This document shows, in pieces, positions 19,312-30,223 of a stretch of 59,843 nucleotides of DNA; positions within the stretch are counted from its first letter, which is position 1; each line of letters opens with the position of its first letter. Source of the stretch: Beroe ovata. Lineage: Eukaryota > Ctenophora > Nuda > Beroida > Beroidae. Location: the NCBI GenBank assembly GCA_946803715.1, contig CAMPET010000066.1, positions 77,823-137,665 of the forward strand. The letters are read 5' to 3'. A program made the translations under genes and the position numbers. The notes beneath the pieces are model-generated. The model searched no databases. It was not told where the DNA came from and saw only the letters and a program-made list of their open reading frames with translations.

Positions 19312-22300
19312 ATGTCGACCCAGTTTATAATCGATGCAATCAACTGTATCCACGCCCCACAATCAACTACTTCCCAACGCAATGCTGCGTACAACACATG
19401 CGAGACATTCAAATCCAAGTGTGAGAACCTCCCTATGGTAGGACTTGAGCTCGCTGACCCCAGCAACTCTGCGGTTGTCAGGCACTTTGGTTATCAGCTA
19501 CTGGAGCACTATGTGAAGTTTAGCTGGAGCAGAGCTAGTGATAATGAGAAGCAGGAGTTCAAGACCATGCTAATTAACAGAATGATGGAGGGAGGAACAC
19601 TGAATCTGCCCGAGGAGTCCAATCTTATCCGTAACATTCTCTCATCTCTTGTCACAGAGTTACTGAAGCGAGACTGGCCTCAGCAGTGGCTTGATTTCCT
19701 CACAATAGTCGGTAGGAATGTGGAGAGGAACACAACCACAGGGGAAATCCTGCTGAGCTCCATGGCTCGGCTAGTCGAGGACATAGAACTTGACACCAAG
19801 TTGACACCAGCCCGGCGCAGTGACTTGCTCCGCTCAGTGGGCCTGTGTAAAGGGCAGCTGGTGGAACTGGTCACGTGTAAACTACAGGAGGCCGTGGACA
19901 GCACTTCACAGTCGAGCGAGCTGCTCATGACGTGCACTGCTGCTCTCAACTTCCTCAGTGCGGCTAGCTCCATGACGTGGTTCCACGTGCGGTCTCTATA
20001 CGAGAAAACATCGCACGTGTGTACCCTCCTCTTCCTTCTCCTCCGTAACTCACACCTGCGTCAGAGCGCTGCCGATGTGCTGTACAACATTGCAGCTCGG
20101 AAAACAACACCCAGTGACAACGCTGAGTTTACCACATTCATGCTGCAGGATGATGCACTCCAAATGGTGTTTGATATCTGCACTAATATCTGTGCAACCT
20201 CCGCTCTGAGCGATGAGATTGTCCTCTTTCTGAAGACATTGTGCCGCACATACACTGAAGTTGGGGAGAACCACATCTCGGGAATACTCAGGAATGATCT
20301 GGTCCTACCCCAGGGGCCGTTCCAGAAGTATCTCCAGCTGATGCTGATATTCTACCAGAACGAACTCATATCCATCCGGTCTGTGGTGATTGATCTGTGG
20401 GTTCATTTCCTCAATTTCGACGCACTAATCACCAATGAGGACCTGCTGATGGTGGTGCCCCACATAGTGCAAGCAACGTGCAAATACTTCGCCAGACCAC
20501 TCGAGCCAGCGCCCGATGTCCTTGACAACTTTGAGTTGCTCGGTATTTACAACAAGTTGCTCAGCAAGATGATATCACTCATGAACATGTGTGGAAAGTT
20601 GTGTCCGAACAAATCGCTGGATGTCGTGTTTGAGTGGCAGAGACGGGTACTGAGCATGCCAATTCCAGCTGATAGACTGTGCAAAGACGGCACTGAACCG
20701 TTCAACAACTGGAAATTCTTCTCCATTTTCACGGAGAAGGTTATCACAGCGTGTCTCAAGAGCAAGACTCCGGTTAACATCGAACCTGTTCAGCAGAGTC
20801 TAGGGCGCTTGTTGGAGTTTGACTGTGCTGATCCCCTGGTCTCATACTTCTATGTGTCCTCTATCAATGGATATGTTCCCACGTTCAAGTTGTGTGATAA
20901 TCTCACTATACCGATACTGGAGAAGCTGTTCTATTTGCTGGGCAGGAAAACCGATAACTCTTATCCAGGTAATATTGGCCATCCACCCTACAAGTACATA
21001 AACATAGTATTACACATACAGTCAATCCGCACCTGTAGTTTCGCGTACTCATATTGACTACAACAATGACAGATATTTCCTCCTAACAATAGCTACAATC
21101 TACTCCAGGAATAACACCAGAACATATGGAAGCTCTGGTTAATGACTTACACCGACACACCTCCAGCCTTCTGCTACGATTCGTCACCAACTACCCATCT
21201 GTAATCACATGGGAGGTTTTCCAAGCCATGCAGTCTCTCTATGATACGCTTCTTACACGCATCGACAACTGCAGGTTGGCGTCAACAAGTCTTTTCAAAT
21301 ACTAGGGGATGTCGGTCTAGCGAATTACTAAGTAGGGTGCATGAATGACCTCTCATGTATTTTCTTTCCAGTCTATTTTTTTTATAGCTGCGACAACCAC
21401 AGTTATGAAACTCTTTTAGAAAATGCCCAAATAAGGTATAATTACTGACACTCCGACTCGCGTGCATCACAGGTACGGATCAATGTTGCTCATACTCGAA
21501 GCTCTTATCTCGGGGAGCAACAATATTCCCGATCTTGACAAGCAGATTAACTACATCCACCAGCTCATCTCTCCACTCATTACATTCCTTGACACCCCCG
21601 ACCTGGTGTCACGGTGTGGCCACTTCGCATCCTTTCTCCAGCTAGTAGAGGTAAGATGTGAACCGTCATCGAACTGTAATGCGCAGTACCTCTTGATGAG
21701 ACAACTTTACGAATGGGAAGTGACTTTGACACCATAACTTTATGAAAGTCACTGACAATGTCTAGGCTTGACACCCCTTACCTCCCCCTCAGATCAACCC
21801 GTCAACAATATCCGACATATCGCTGCCCCTGAAGCAGATGAAGCTGTGCAGTGCCACGCTCTGTGCCATATCTAAACGCTTCACTAAGGAGGCATCCCCT
21901 AAGCCGGCATTCCAGATGGTGTTCCCCTATGTGGAGCGGGTGTTTGCCATCAACAAACAGATCAACAAGTTCTGGTGTGCGGATACTTACAAGGACTACC
22001 CCTGGTTGAAAGGTACTCTGACAGATGTCTTGGCTATGAATTTCCAATACCTAACGGTGTTTTGGCTCAAAATATGTGAGTTAACCACTGATATCACGCT
22101 TTCTCTCTTCCTTGGTTAGGTACACTGGAACCGGACAAGGAAACGAAGATGATTTACTGCACACTGCTGGAGAAAAGAAGTGATAACACACCGACTTTTA
22201 GGTTTGTAAAATAAAGTTTTCAGCATGAAATATAACATGGATTACTTCTTCAAATGTCCCCTTTCATCAATAAGTTATGACTGAAATTTTAAAAACTCGC

Positions 22301-25300
22301 TACTTACAAAACTGTGCTAATATTGGTAAAGGATCTCTAGTCACAACTCTGTCCTCACTCCCCCTCTCCTATCCTCCACTCTCGTTACCACACTGTTCAA
22401 ATCTCCAACTCTCAAATACGGCACCACATTCTCATTCAACCTTTTCAAGACGGTGTCCCGTTCATCGGTAAACCGTGACCGTGCTCCTTCATAAAACTGT
22501 ACGGTGGACGCTAGAACGTCTTCCCAGCTGCTGGGAACAAAGTCGAGTTCCTCCTGTGCCAGCTCCAGACTGAGCAGACCCATGTGGTTACTGGGATAGA
22601 GGGTATACTCGTCGTCTCCATCAGTAAAGTCTGCATAGCACTCGCTGTCCGTCTTGAAGTGAATACACAGCTCCAGTAGAAGATGGGGCAGGGTGAAGGT
22701 CTTGTCCATCGCGATATTGTACACCTGAATATAAGACAGTGTTGACAGTTGAAATGGAAATTATGAGACTTGTATTTTCGTGGCGCAGTGGGCATAGAAA
22801 GCTCTTCGAACTATGACCTGTATTCGGATTATCCGATTCCACACCATTTTCCCTAATTTTGCTCTTTCGAAAGAAGTAGCGAATTGCAACTACCTTGTTA
22901 ACTTTGTTGAGTTGTATTGCCCGAAGTACGGCTTGGGCCACATCAGCGCCGTATGTCAGGGAGAAGGCTGTGTTGGCCAGGTTGTTATAGATGGGGAATG
23001 GGGCGCCAATGAGGGAGAAGTGTTCTGCCCATACCTGATACTGCCACCATCTGCAACAGTTGCAGTGCGAGGAATTAGAATGGTCAGGAGTTGTTTTGGA
23101 GTGACAGGAAGATGATAATTCGTGTTGGAGTGATACGAAATCGTGCTATTTTATTGTTAGCGCACAGAATAATCGAACATTCTCGTATACTCCCCAAGGA
23201 TACAACCCCCTAACTACAGCTTTACCTGTAAGTGGTATCTCTTGGACCGATAAGATCACCACATCTCAGTATGACATATGGAATCCCACTCGCCACAAGT
23301 ACCTCTTCTGCTGCCAGCATCTTGTTCCCAAACTCGTTAATTCCACTGAGAAAAGTTGGTGATGAGGGTTATTGCCCCCAGAATGGATTTGTCAAGTAGA
23401 GAAGTAGATGAGGAAGCATAATCGAGTACATATCTCATTATCTCAATGATAAAGCTGGGATAACCTACTTCTGGTACTGCCTCGTGGCCTCATCCTCTGC
23501 TCTCCTGCCATCCTCCTCCCTGACTGGTGTCTGTGTGTTTGCACTCACATCATACACCGCTGCACTGCTCACGAACACGTACACATCCGGGTTCAGGACT
23601 CCCAACACTGACAGAGCATCAGACATCAGCTCAGCACTGCTGGAAGTGAAGTCCACAACAGCGGCAACCTTGCCGTTACTCGACAGGAAGTTCTGTAACT
23701 CAAAGCATCCTGATAGTGGGGCTGGGCGACTACAGACTATGGTCTCGGAGTTTGGTGTTTGATCCACCAGGTCAAGGTAGTCGTAGTAGTTCTTGTTGTT
23801 GTTGAGCAGGGACACGTGGTAGGAAGCTTCACTCAGAGTGGTGAATGTGGCCGACCCGGCTAAACCTTGTCCTCCTAGGATCAGAACTTTCCCTGCGAGA
23901 GTTTTGCAGAATTGTAGAGAGAGGACACAAGACAGATTATTGACACGTCATAGCTGTGTGATTGATGAGCGGCTAATACCTGGATCAGTAGACGATGCTA
24001 TCCCCAACAACACAGTAAAAATCTGACACAGCAACATAATATTATGTATGGAAACAACTGGAAAATATCACAGGGAATACAAGGATGTATATGTACAAGA
24101 TACACACGGCGCTCAATGGGTGTACAAGGAACTAAAATTACCACGTCACCAGTACAGATTTATCCTGCACAGAGAGAGAGTGTGTTTGAGCCTCTTCCAC
24201 TGGGTAGTCATGCCACGTTGCACGTTGCACGATCATCATCTGTAATTCTACCTCTCCCATTAATCTCATTAACTGCCCCTCTTCCACACGCCACACTAAC
24301 CACACAACATGACATATAACTGTCCGAGACATTTGGTGAAAGTCCCTGACCCCCTGCAGGATGAACATGGTGGCACTGACAGACTACGCTAACCAGATAG
24401 TCGATAGTCTCTGTGAAAACCTAGCTAGTGATGTGTTCAAGTGGACTCCCTTCCCAAATGTTATCATGGACTGCTATGCTAGGTTCTTACCGACTATGCA
24501 GGTATATTATATCCACTGACATCACATCTCATCTGGTTGCTCTTATCCATGTTTGTAACCTAACTTTAACCTAATTCAGTTCATCTGTTACCTAACTAAG
24601 CCCAATTCCTACAGATGCCCCGTGTGAAAGCTGTTTTACACGCCGTTATCAGGCCGTTCCTTGTGAACTGCCCCATTGAGGAGTATGGTCTGGTGCTGCC
24701 TGTGCTCAGAGTCACGCTGGAGAGCGTATACACTAGACTGTCAGCGGAGTGGGATCAGATACAGTCACGGAAACGGGTCATCACCTCAGGTAAACTGCCA
24801 CTGTTGTACGCGGGTAAACTGCCAGTGTTGTACTCGGGTGAACTGTCAGTGTTGTACTCGGGTGAACTGTCAGGCATCACCCAGGGATGTACTCAGGTAA
24901 ACTATCAGGTATAAGCCAGGGTTGTACTCAGGTATCAGCCAGGGCTGTACTCAGGTAAACTTTCAGGTATCACCCAGGGATGTTTGAACCAGGTAAACTA
25001 TCAGGTATCACCCAATGTTGTACTCAGGTTAACTTAAAAGTTTCAGGCATTTCAAATTATCGACTAGTAATGTGAAGTAAGGTTTAGAGAGACTATTATA
25101 GCGGTTATGATGTTACCTATACCTATGTTTATGCTACAAAAAGAGCAACCTTTTTCTGTGTCGATGTATCTAATATACTTATCTGGATTAACACATGCAC
25201 TCTTTCTCCCAGATGATTACAGTGAAGACAGTGCTGAGCTTGATGAGATATTCAGCGANTATGTATGTCTCTATCTATATATATAATCGTCGCCCTAAAT

Positions 25301-27575
25301 AACAAGAACACCCTCGATTTTGGCGATTTCAAGTTGCTATAACTTCGTCATTTTTTATCCGATTGACTTGAAATTTTGGCTGCTGCCTCTCAATGATATA
25401 ATTAGACGGAACATCAAGTTTCATAACAATTGTATGAACAGAAGCGGTGTTATTGATAGTCGAAATTTGGCGAATCCGTAAAAACATATAGTAGGGTCTG
25501 GCAAGCGCCGCAGCTCTTCGCGCGTTACATAAACGCGCAAAGCTCACCAAGTCGGCCCTTCGGGCCGCCTTGGTGAGCGAGCTCGCAAAAAGGGCCCTTC
25601 GGGCCCTTTTTGCTCGCACGGTTCACATTTCCTGCAGATGCCGCGGGGGGCTTGCCAGCCCCCTGATGTTTCCTTTAGTTACTTTAGGAGCTACTTTAGA
25701 AAGATCCATTCTAGCACTCAAGTTCAAAGTATGATGGTGTAAAATAAGCACCACACAGTATTCACACTTTGTTCATCAGTTACACTCAATGAGTTCATTG
25801 TAATTCTAGACACTCGTAGCATTGGGCCAAGTTGGGTGTGTGCCAGTACACACCATTCTGTGTTGTATCTTGGCTCACGAATAACAGCAGTAACATCCTG
25901 CTTAATTCAATTTACCACGAAACTGCCATATCAAGTCGTAGAACCAATTACCATAACATAACACTGGAACCTGTTATAGCCAAACATTATGAACAGCGAA
26001 CACGTACGCATGACGATTGTAAAATCGATTGGGAGGAACCAATTTACAGAATGCCCGATGATGTTCACGTGTTGAGTATTTGTGACCACCCAGCACCCCG
26101 AACATGTGGCGAACATGTGAACACACCCAAACAATTATTGAAAAGAGCTGCGTACCATGTTAATCACATACCATGTTAATCACATACCATGTTAATCACA
26201 TGCCATGTTAATCACATGCCCCCCCTCTCTGCCCAGTAAGAGTCACAAGAAGTTGAACAAGCGGAAGAGTGGAGCATTCAACCCAGTGACGGAGCATCTA
26301 CTCAAGGAGCAGAGTATAGCAACACAGCTCCTTGTCTCTGTCTTCTCCTGCATGGCGTGGGGAGACGGTAAGTCACTAGGCAGTGTGTGTGTGTGTGTGT
26401 GTGTGTCTNTCTGTGTTTCTGTGGGTTTCTGTGTGTCTGTGTTTCTGTGTCTGTGTGTGTCTGTGTCTGTGATTGTGTGTGTGTGTTTGTGCCTGTGTCT
26501 GTGTCTGTATCTGTGTCAGTGTGTGTCTGTGTGTTTGTGTTTGTGTGTGTGTCTATGTGTGTGTGTGTGTGTCTGTGTATGTTCATGCCGAGTTCATTGT
26601 TATCGGTATCGTTCTGAAGCTGTGTGAATAACTAGAGAAAAGACTGGCTAGTTTCTCCCGTTTTGCAAACCGATCATCGTACTGTATTACAGGAGTGTCA
26701 AGTAACAGAGCATGCGCTATGGCCCACAACGCACTCAAGCTCATCACTGTTACTGGTAAGTGCTGCGGTGCAGCTGCCAGGCTGTCAGGCTGTCACTGTG
26801 TTGAAAAACAAAATCCCCTGTGACCCCTATGATGAGAGAGTTGCGTTTTCTTCGGGATTGTGATTATTGAAACAGGGTTTCTAATCAACGGTGTGCGAGA
26901 ATGTGTGGATCGATATGATCCGTGATTGCGCCCCTTTAATAATAGCACTCGTTGACCGATGATCCTGTCCACAGGGCAGCCGTTGTCAGAGGAAGCAACA
27001 CGACTATTCCTGGTGAAAGCACTGCAAGCTCTCCAAATACACGGCCAGCATGACAACTGTCTGTACACGCTTCTCAATGTCATAGTGTCCATCATACAAC
27101 TGACATTCCAATCAATCCCACACGTCACACGTGGAGTGCTCTCACAGATTCCTAATGTTATCGATGAGAAAATTGACAGGTAATTGTGAGTGTGAGAATG
27201 CTATCGATATGTTGCGTGTATTTTATGTCCATCGCCCAATGCATACTCATCTTTTGTTAACGCTCATGACACGCTCAGAACGTCACACAGATCTCACTAC
27301 TTGTCACAGGTTTTTCAACACACTTTCAACACAGGTTTTTCAACACACTTGAAAAGAAGGAAGCCAGTGAGCGTAACCTGCGCGATTCTCTCCAATCAGT
27401 CGTTAGCCCCATCATTTCCCGTCCAATTAGTGAGGCGGGCAAGCAGCACTACAAGATACAGGAGCTAGCACCCCTCCTCTTCCGAAAATCGGTGCCCGAA
27501 GCCGCGCAGAACAATGCTATTGCTACTGAGAATGGGGGCCTCCACACGCTGTTTGGTGTTGGCGGGCCCTCGTAG
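19312..27575 (+). CDS. XPO5: Exportin-5
   Basis: Twelve exons recognised: 19312-20968, 21109-21274, 21473-21650, 21793-22075, 22120-22201, 24360-24501, 24615-24789, 25213-25262, 26237-26367, 26693-26755, 26975-27179, 27335-27575. They give about 1120 residues against 1204 in human. Conserved landmarks are the importin-beta N-terminus with [41 protein letters not shown] and a C-terminus ending GGLHTLFG. Exportin-5 is the RanGTP-dependent karyopherin that exports pre-miRNAs and other dsRNAs from the nucleus. Phases agree at every junction except 25262/26237, where one exon ends in phase 0 and the next needs two preceding bases. An N at 25259 lies inside that exon, and a segment matching about ten residues of the human protein is absent, so sequence is probably missing in the assembly. 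The large fifth intron holds an antisense gene. Confidence 0.93.
22341..24037 (-). CDS. Secreted NAD(P)-binding SDR/epimerase-like protein, nested in an XPO5 intron
   Basis: Five exons on the minus strand (24037-23980, 23892-23469, 23345-23226, 23050-22894, 22724-22341) join in phase to 380 residues. Residues 1-16 or so ([16 protein letters not shown]) form a good signal peptide, directly followed by a Rossmann dinucleotide motif [12 protein letters not shown]. Further extended-SDR marks are [14 protein letters not shown] after strand 5, [13 protein letters not shown], and [17 protein letters not shown]. The usual catalytic YxxxK is not evident: the aligned place reads EFGNK, so tyrosine is replaced. 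It may be an atypical SDR that binds cofactor without standard epimerase chemistry, acting in the ER or outside the cell. The whole gene lies between exons 5 and 6 of exportin-5. The substrate is unknown. Confidence 0.85.
24787..25032 (+). repeat. Intronic minisatellite built from an XPO5 5' splice site
   Basis: Begins at the donor of exon 7 (TCAG/GTAAACTG) and continues as about ten imperfect units of 20-25 bp (GGGTAAACTGCCAGTGTTGTACTC and CAGGTATCACCCAGGGATG). Several units contain further AG/GTAAAC or AG/GTATCA sites. Confidence 0.8.
25290..25665. mobile_element. Compound foldback element with tandem GC-rich hairpins
   Basis: In the intron right of the N at 25259. The right half (about 25498-25660) has outer inverted ends CTGGCAAGCGCC and GGGGGGCTTGCCAG. 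Inside them lie two strong hairpins with TTC loops: GCTCACCAAG...CTTGGTGAGC enclosing CGGCCC-TTC-GGGCCG (25541-25577), and AAAAAGGGCCC-TTC-GGGCCCTTTTT (about 25587-25611). The left half (25290-25498) is AT-rich with no hairpin. There is no transposase. A minus-strand frame runs through but is low-complexity. I treat it as a non-autonomous repeat. Confidence 0.6.
26380..26582 (+). repeat. TG-rich microsatellite with an N gap
   Basis: (TG)n and TGTGTC variants for about 200 bp inside exportin-5 intron 9, interrupted by a single N at 26409. Frames reading Cys-Val or Thr-His across it are repeat artefacts. Confidence 0.95.
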
Positions 27576-28855
27576 CATAGGCCCAGGGGGCCCCGGCCCC
27601 TAACTTCATAATATAGGAAGTAGATATATGGTTTTAGTCAATGATATCTGTGATTCTATTGATTGGCGTGGGAAAGACAAAATTGCAAATAAACTGAACA
27701 ATCCTGGTGAGGAATTAGATGAGTTTGATATAAGGATGCTGGATTTGGGAGTTCTCTGATTGAATGCCACCTCACTGAGCTAGGTATCCTCACATGTACA
27801 ATGTTTGTAACCTGATGAGTCGGTACATCCTCAGAAATAGGCGTGACGTAACTCCCTTATCTCTGATAATGTGGTCAAACTAGTTGTAACTAAGTCCGGT
27901 CAGGATGGTTGGGTTGGAATATGTGAAATCTGACCTGTTCCGAACTTTTAAGTTATTTATTTGTGACCCCCATTTCCCTCTAGTGATATATTTGATCGGT
28001 TTTAGGTGTTTTTATTACGTACAACTTGCCATTTTTTGGCGGACGATTTCATGTTCGCATGACTTGTTCGCTTTTGATGTAATTTATTACCATATAGTAT
28101 AGTAATAGAGCTTGATCCAGGTGATCCAGGTAAGATTTTCGATAATTTTTCGAAAAATTTTCGATTATCTTGGGGAATTTAGGATTTTTTTACATTCATC
28201 TTTCGGTTAAATTATCTCGATCTTTTATGAAGATTTTAAAGTTTTTAAACGCATCGTTATTATAACGCAAAAACATAGAAAAAATAAGTTTGAACTTCAA
28301 ACTGTGAAGTAACAGACAAAGCGTTGGAGCGTATGGTATGGTGTTTATCGAGGACTTTGGGATATGTTAATGTGACGACGTGAAGTTATTAGGAGTGTTT
28401 TAACTGCTGAGCTATGATTAGTATTAACTTGAGTTGGGTGAGTTGTTACTTGTGGTGAAAAACAAGACGTAGAGAGTCTCTATTGAGGAGTGTGTTAGTT
28501 TACTGGAGCGGCAGTTTTGTACAGAATGAATCGTGGGACAATTTTCAGAATTTTCAGCCTCTGTGTTTCATTACATCCGTCGCTCACGATGGATATCGTA
28601 TTTGTTCGAATGTTGACGACAAAACTGCGTAGGTGTGTCGTCGACATTCGTTCTGATGTCCTCCATTTCAACAAACATTATGTCATAGAACATTCATTGG
28701 TCTTCATGCCAAATGGAGGAAAGCTAGCTTTTTCGATTGAATGACCAATGGAAACCAGTTGGTTCTATTTATTTGTTCCCATCGAACAAATATTTCCTTG
28801 TTCGGCTCACGAACAATTCTCAATAATCCCAATTCGCCCATCATAGCGAAGTTAT
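27576..28855. other. Intergenic stretch after XPO5
   Basis: No recognisable gene. It holds a 43-codon ORF at 27628-27759 with ordinary composition (begins MVLVNDICDSIDWRG) that could be a short exon or chance. It also holds an AT-rich palindrome at about 28135-28165 (TTTTCGATAATTTTTCG facing its inverse) and a doublet GATCCAGGTGATCCAGG at 28115-28131. Confidence 0.4.
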
Positions 28856-29142
28856 ATGACAGACAGAGACATATTCTTTGACGGTGACTACATTTGGGTT
28901 GATATCCCATCGGACCCAACTGACCTTGTGATCAGATTACCCACAGATCGCTCACCCTCCATTCTCACCTTCAGATGCTCAGATCCTTACAAAAATGTGT
29001 GGTGTGAGGGAAATAGGTACGACGCCAGCTAAATTTTCAGTTTTCAATGCTCTCCATCCCCTCTCTTTGTTGTTTCCTCATTGTTGATACCATGGCTACA
29101 GTTGAATTCTATTTCAGATACATAACCAATGAGGATTTGTGA
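28856..29142 (+). CDS. Possible small two-exon gene, unknown product
   Basis: ATG at 28856 opens a frame of 161 nt to a GTACGA donor at 29017. A TTTCAG acceptor at 29116-29117 continues in phase for eight codons to TGA at 29142. The predicted product is 61 residues, acidic, with a GDYIWVDIPSD segment and a CSDPYKNVWCEGN segment. The fit of phase and sites gives some support. No family is recognised, and a chance frame or the 5' part of a larger gene cannot be excluded. Confidence 0.3.
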
Positions 29143-30223
29143 ACGAAGTTGGCAGATTTTTCATAGGATATTCGTTACAAAACACGCAGTGTGTGTACCT
29201 GAGAAGAGAAGCGCCCCTTGAGAGCGAGTGAGTTTGACTATTAACCAGAAAAGAGACAGTAGTATTATTTAATTAGAATTGAAGTGAATATTTGAGAATT
29301 GGAGTTGATTTTAATAAGCACGTAGTTAAGTAACTTATCAAGAGACAATAAGAATGAATTCGTATCGTTGATTTATTGATTGATTTCGTTTTTTATATTT
29401 CAACCAATAAACTTAATCTCTTTTGATGATTGATGTTGACATACCAATAGTGTAATTCAGTTTCAGCCATTTTTGACCAATTATTGACAACAGCTTATTA
29501 ATGAACCAAATAGTGTTTGACATATTTTGATTTTTTTATCTCAATAAATCAATGATTTCATTTTGAATCCCCACCGAATCGCATTAATCTTGCATGATAA
29601 ATTTCAAAGTTTAAAATGTTTGTTGTTGCAACGAATTGCATCGCACTGTTTGCATATCAATATGCGTGCAGCAATTTCATTGCTGCTATGGTAACAGGAG
29701 CCAAGGAAATGCTGAAAAGATGCGTTTTGTGCGCGCTAAATATTGCGCGCGCTCCTTAGTAGTTTGATACGATTGAGACTAGTGGCAAAATTCGGTTAAT
29801 TTGGAGAAACGTTACTTCAAACAAATGAAGCAACAATTTGGAAAAATTAAACTAAGGATAGTGTATACATTGATGTGGACAGAGTAACGAAGTTTTTCAA
29901 TAAAATCTCAAATTAGATAGATTATTTCTGAAAATCCTATGTAACTTGATGATGAAAGGATGGAATATATGTTAGGGAAATCGATTATCTACATCTAAAT
30001 TCATAATTTATGCGTTCATTTTTTGTATTTCCACTTTTATGGGCTAATATGAAACACCGACACAGTTTTAATATACATACATCTTTGATGCTAATCACAA
30101 AACAAAATGTACATAGGCAATTCAACGAATTCTACAAACAGTTTTTTGTGATACAAAATACACGATAGTTATATTTACACAGTGAATATAGCAGTTCATT
30201 CTGCATCCTCCCATTCACGCTCT
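29143..30223. other. AT-rich intergenic stretch left of DNAH10
   Basis: No gene is seen. It contains a short hairpin GCAGCAATTTCATTGCTGC near 29681, overlapping a GCTGCTATGGTAAC sequence close to an RFX half-site pair. The 3' UTR of the dynein gene should lie at its right edge. Confidence 0.4.

Noticed and set aside
25329-25619. Minus-strand 96-residue frame through the hairpin element
   Set aside because: Its Ala/Arg-rich part comes from the palindromic hairpins, and there is no ATG context or splice support.
26205-26627. Frames rich in Cys-Val and Thr-His repeats
   Set aside because: They arise from the TG microsatellite and contain an N. The only coding part here is the short XPO5 exon 26237-26367.
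27628-27759. 43-codon ORF after XPO5
   Set aside because: Composition is protein-like, but it has no splice partner, family or regulatory signal to support a gene. Recorded under the intergenic entry only.
29691-29704. GCTGCTATGGTAAC as a second X-box for DNAH10
   Set aside because: It is on the 3' side of DNAH10 about 0.5 kb past its end, overlaps a small hairpin and has a mismatch in GTNRCC. There is no ciliary gene start next to it.
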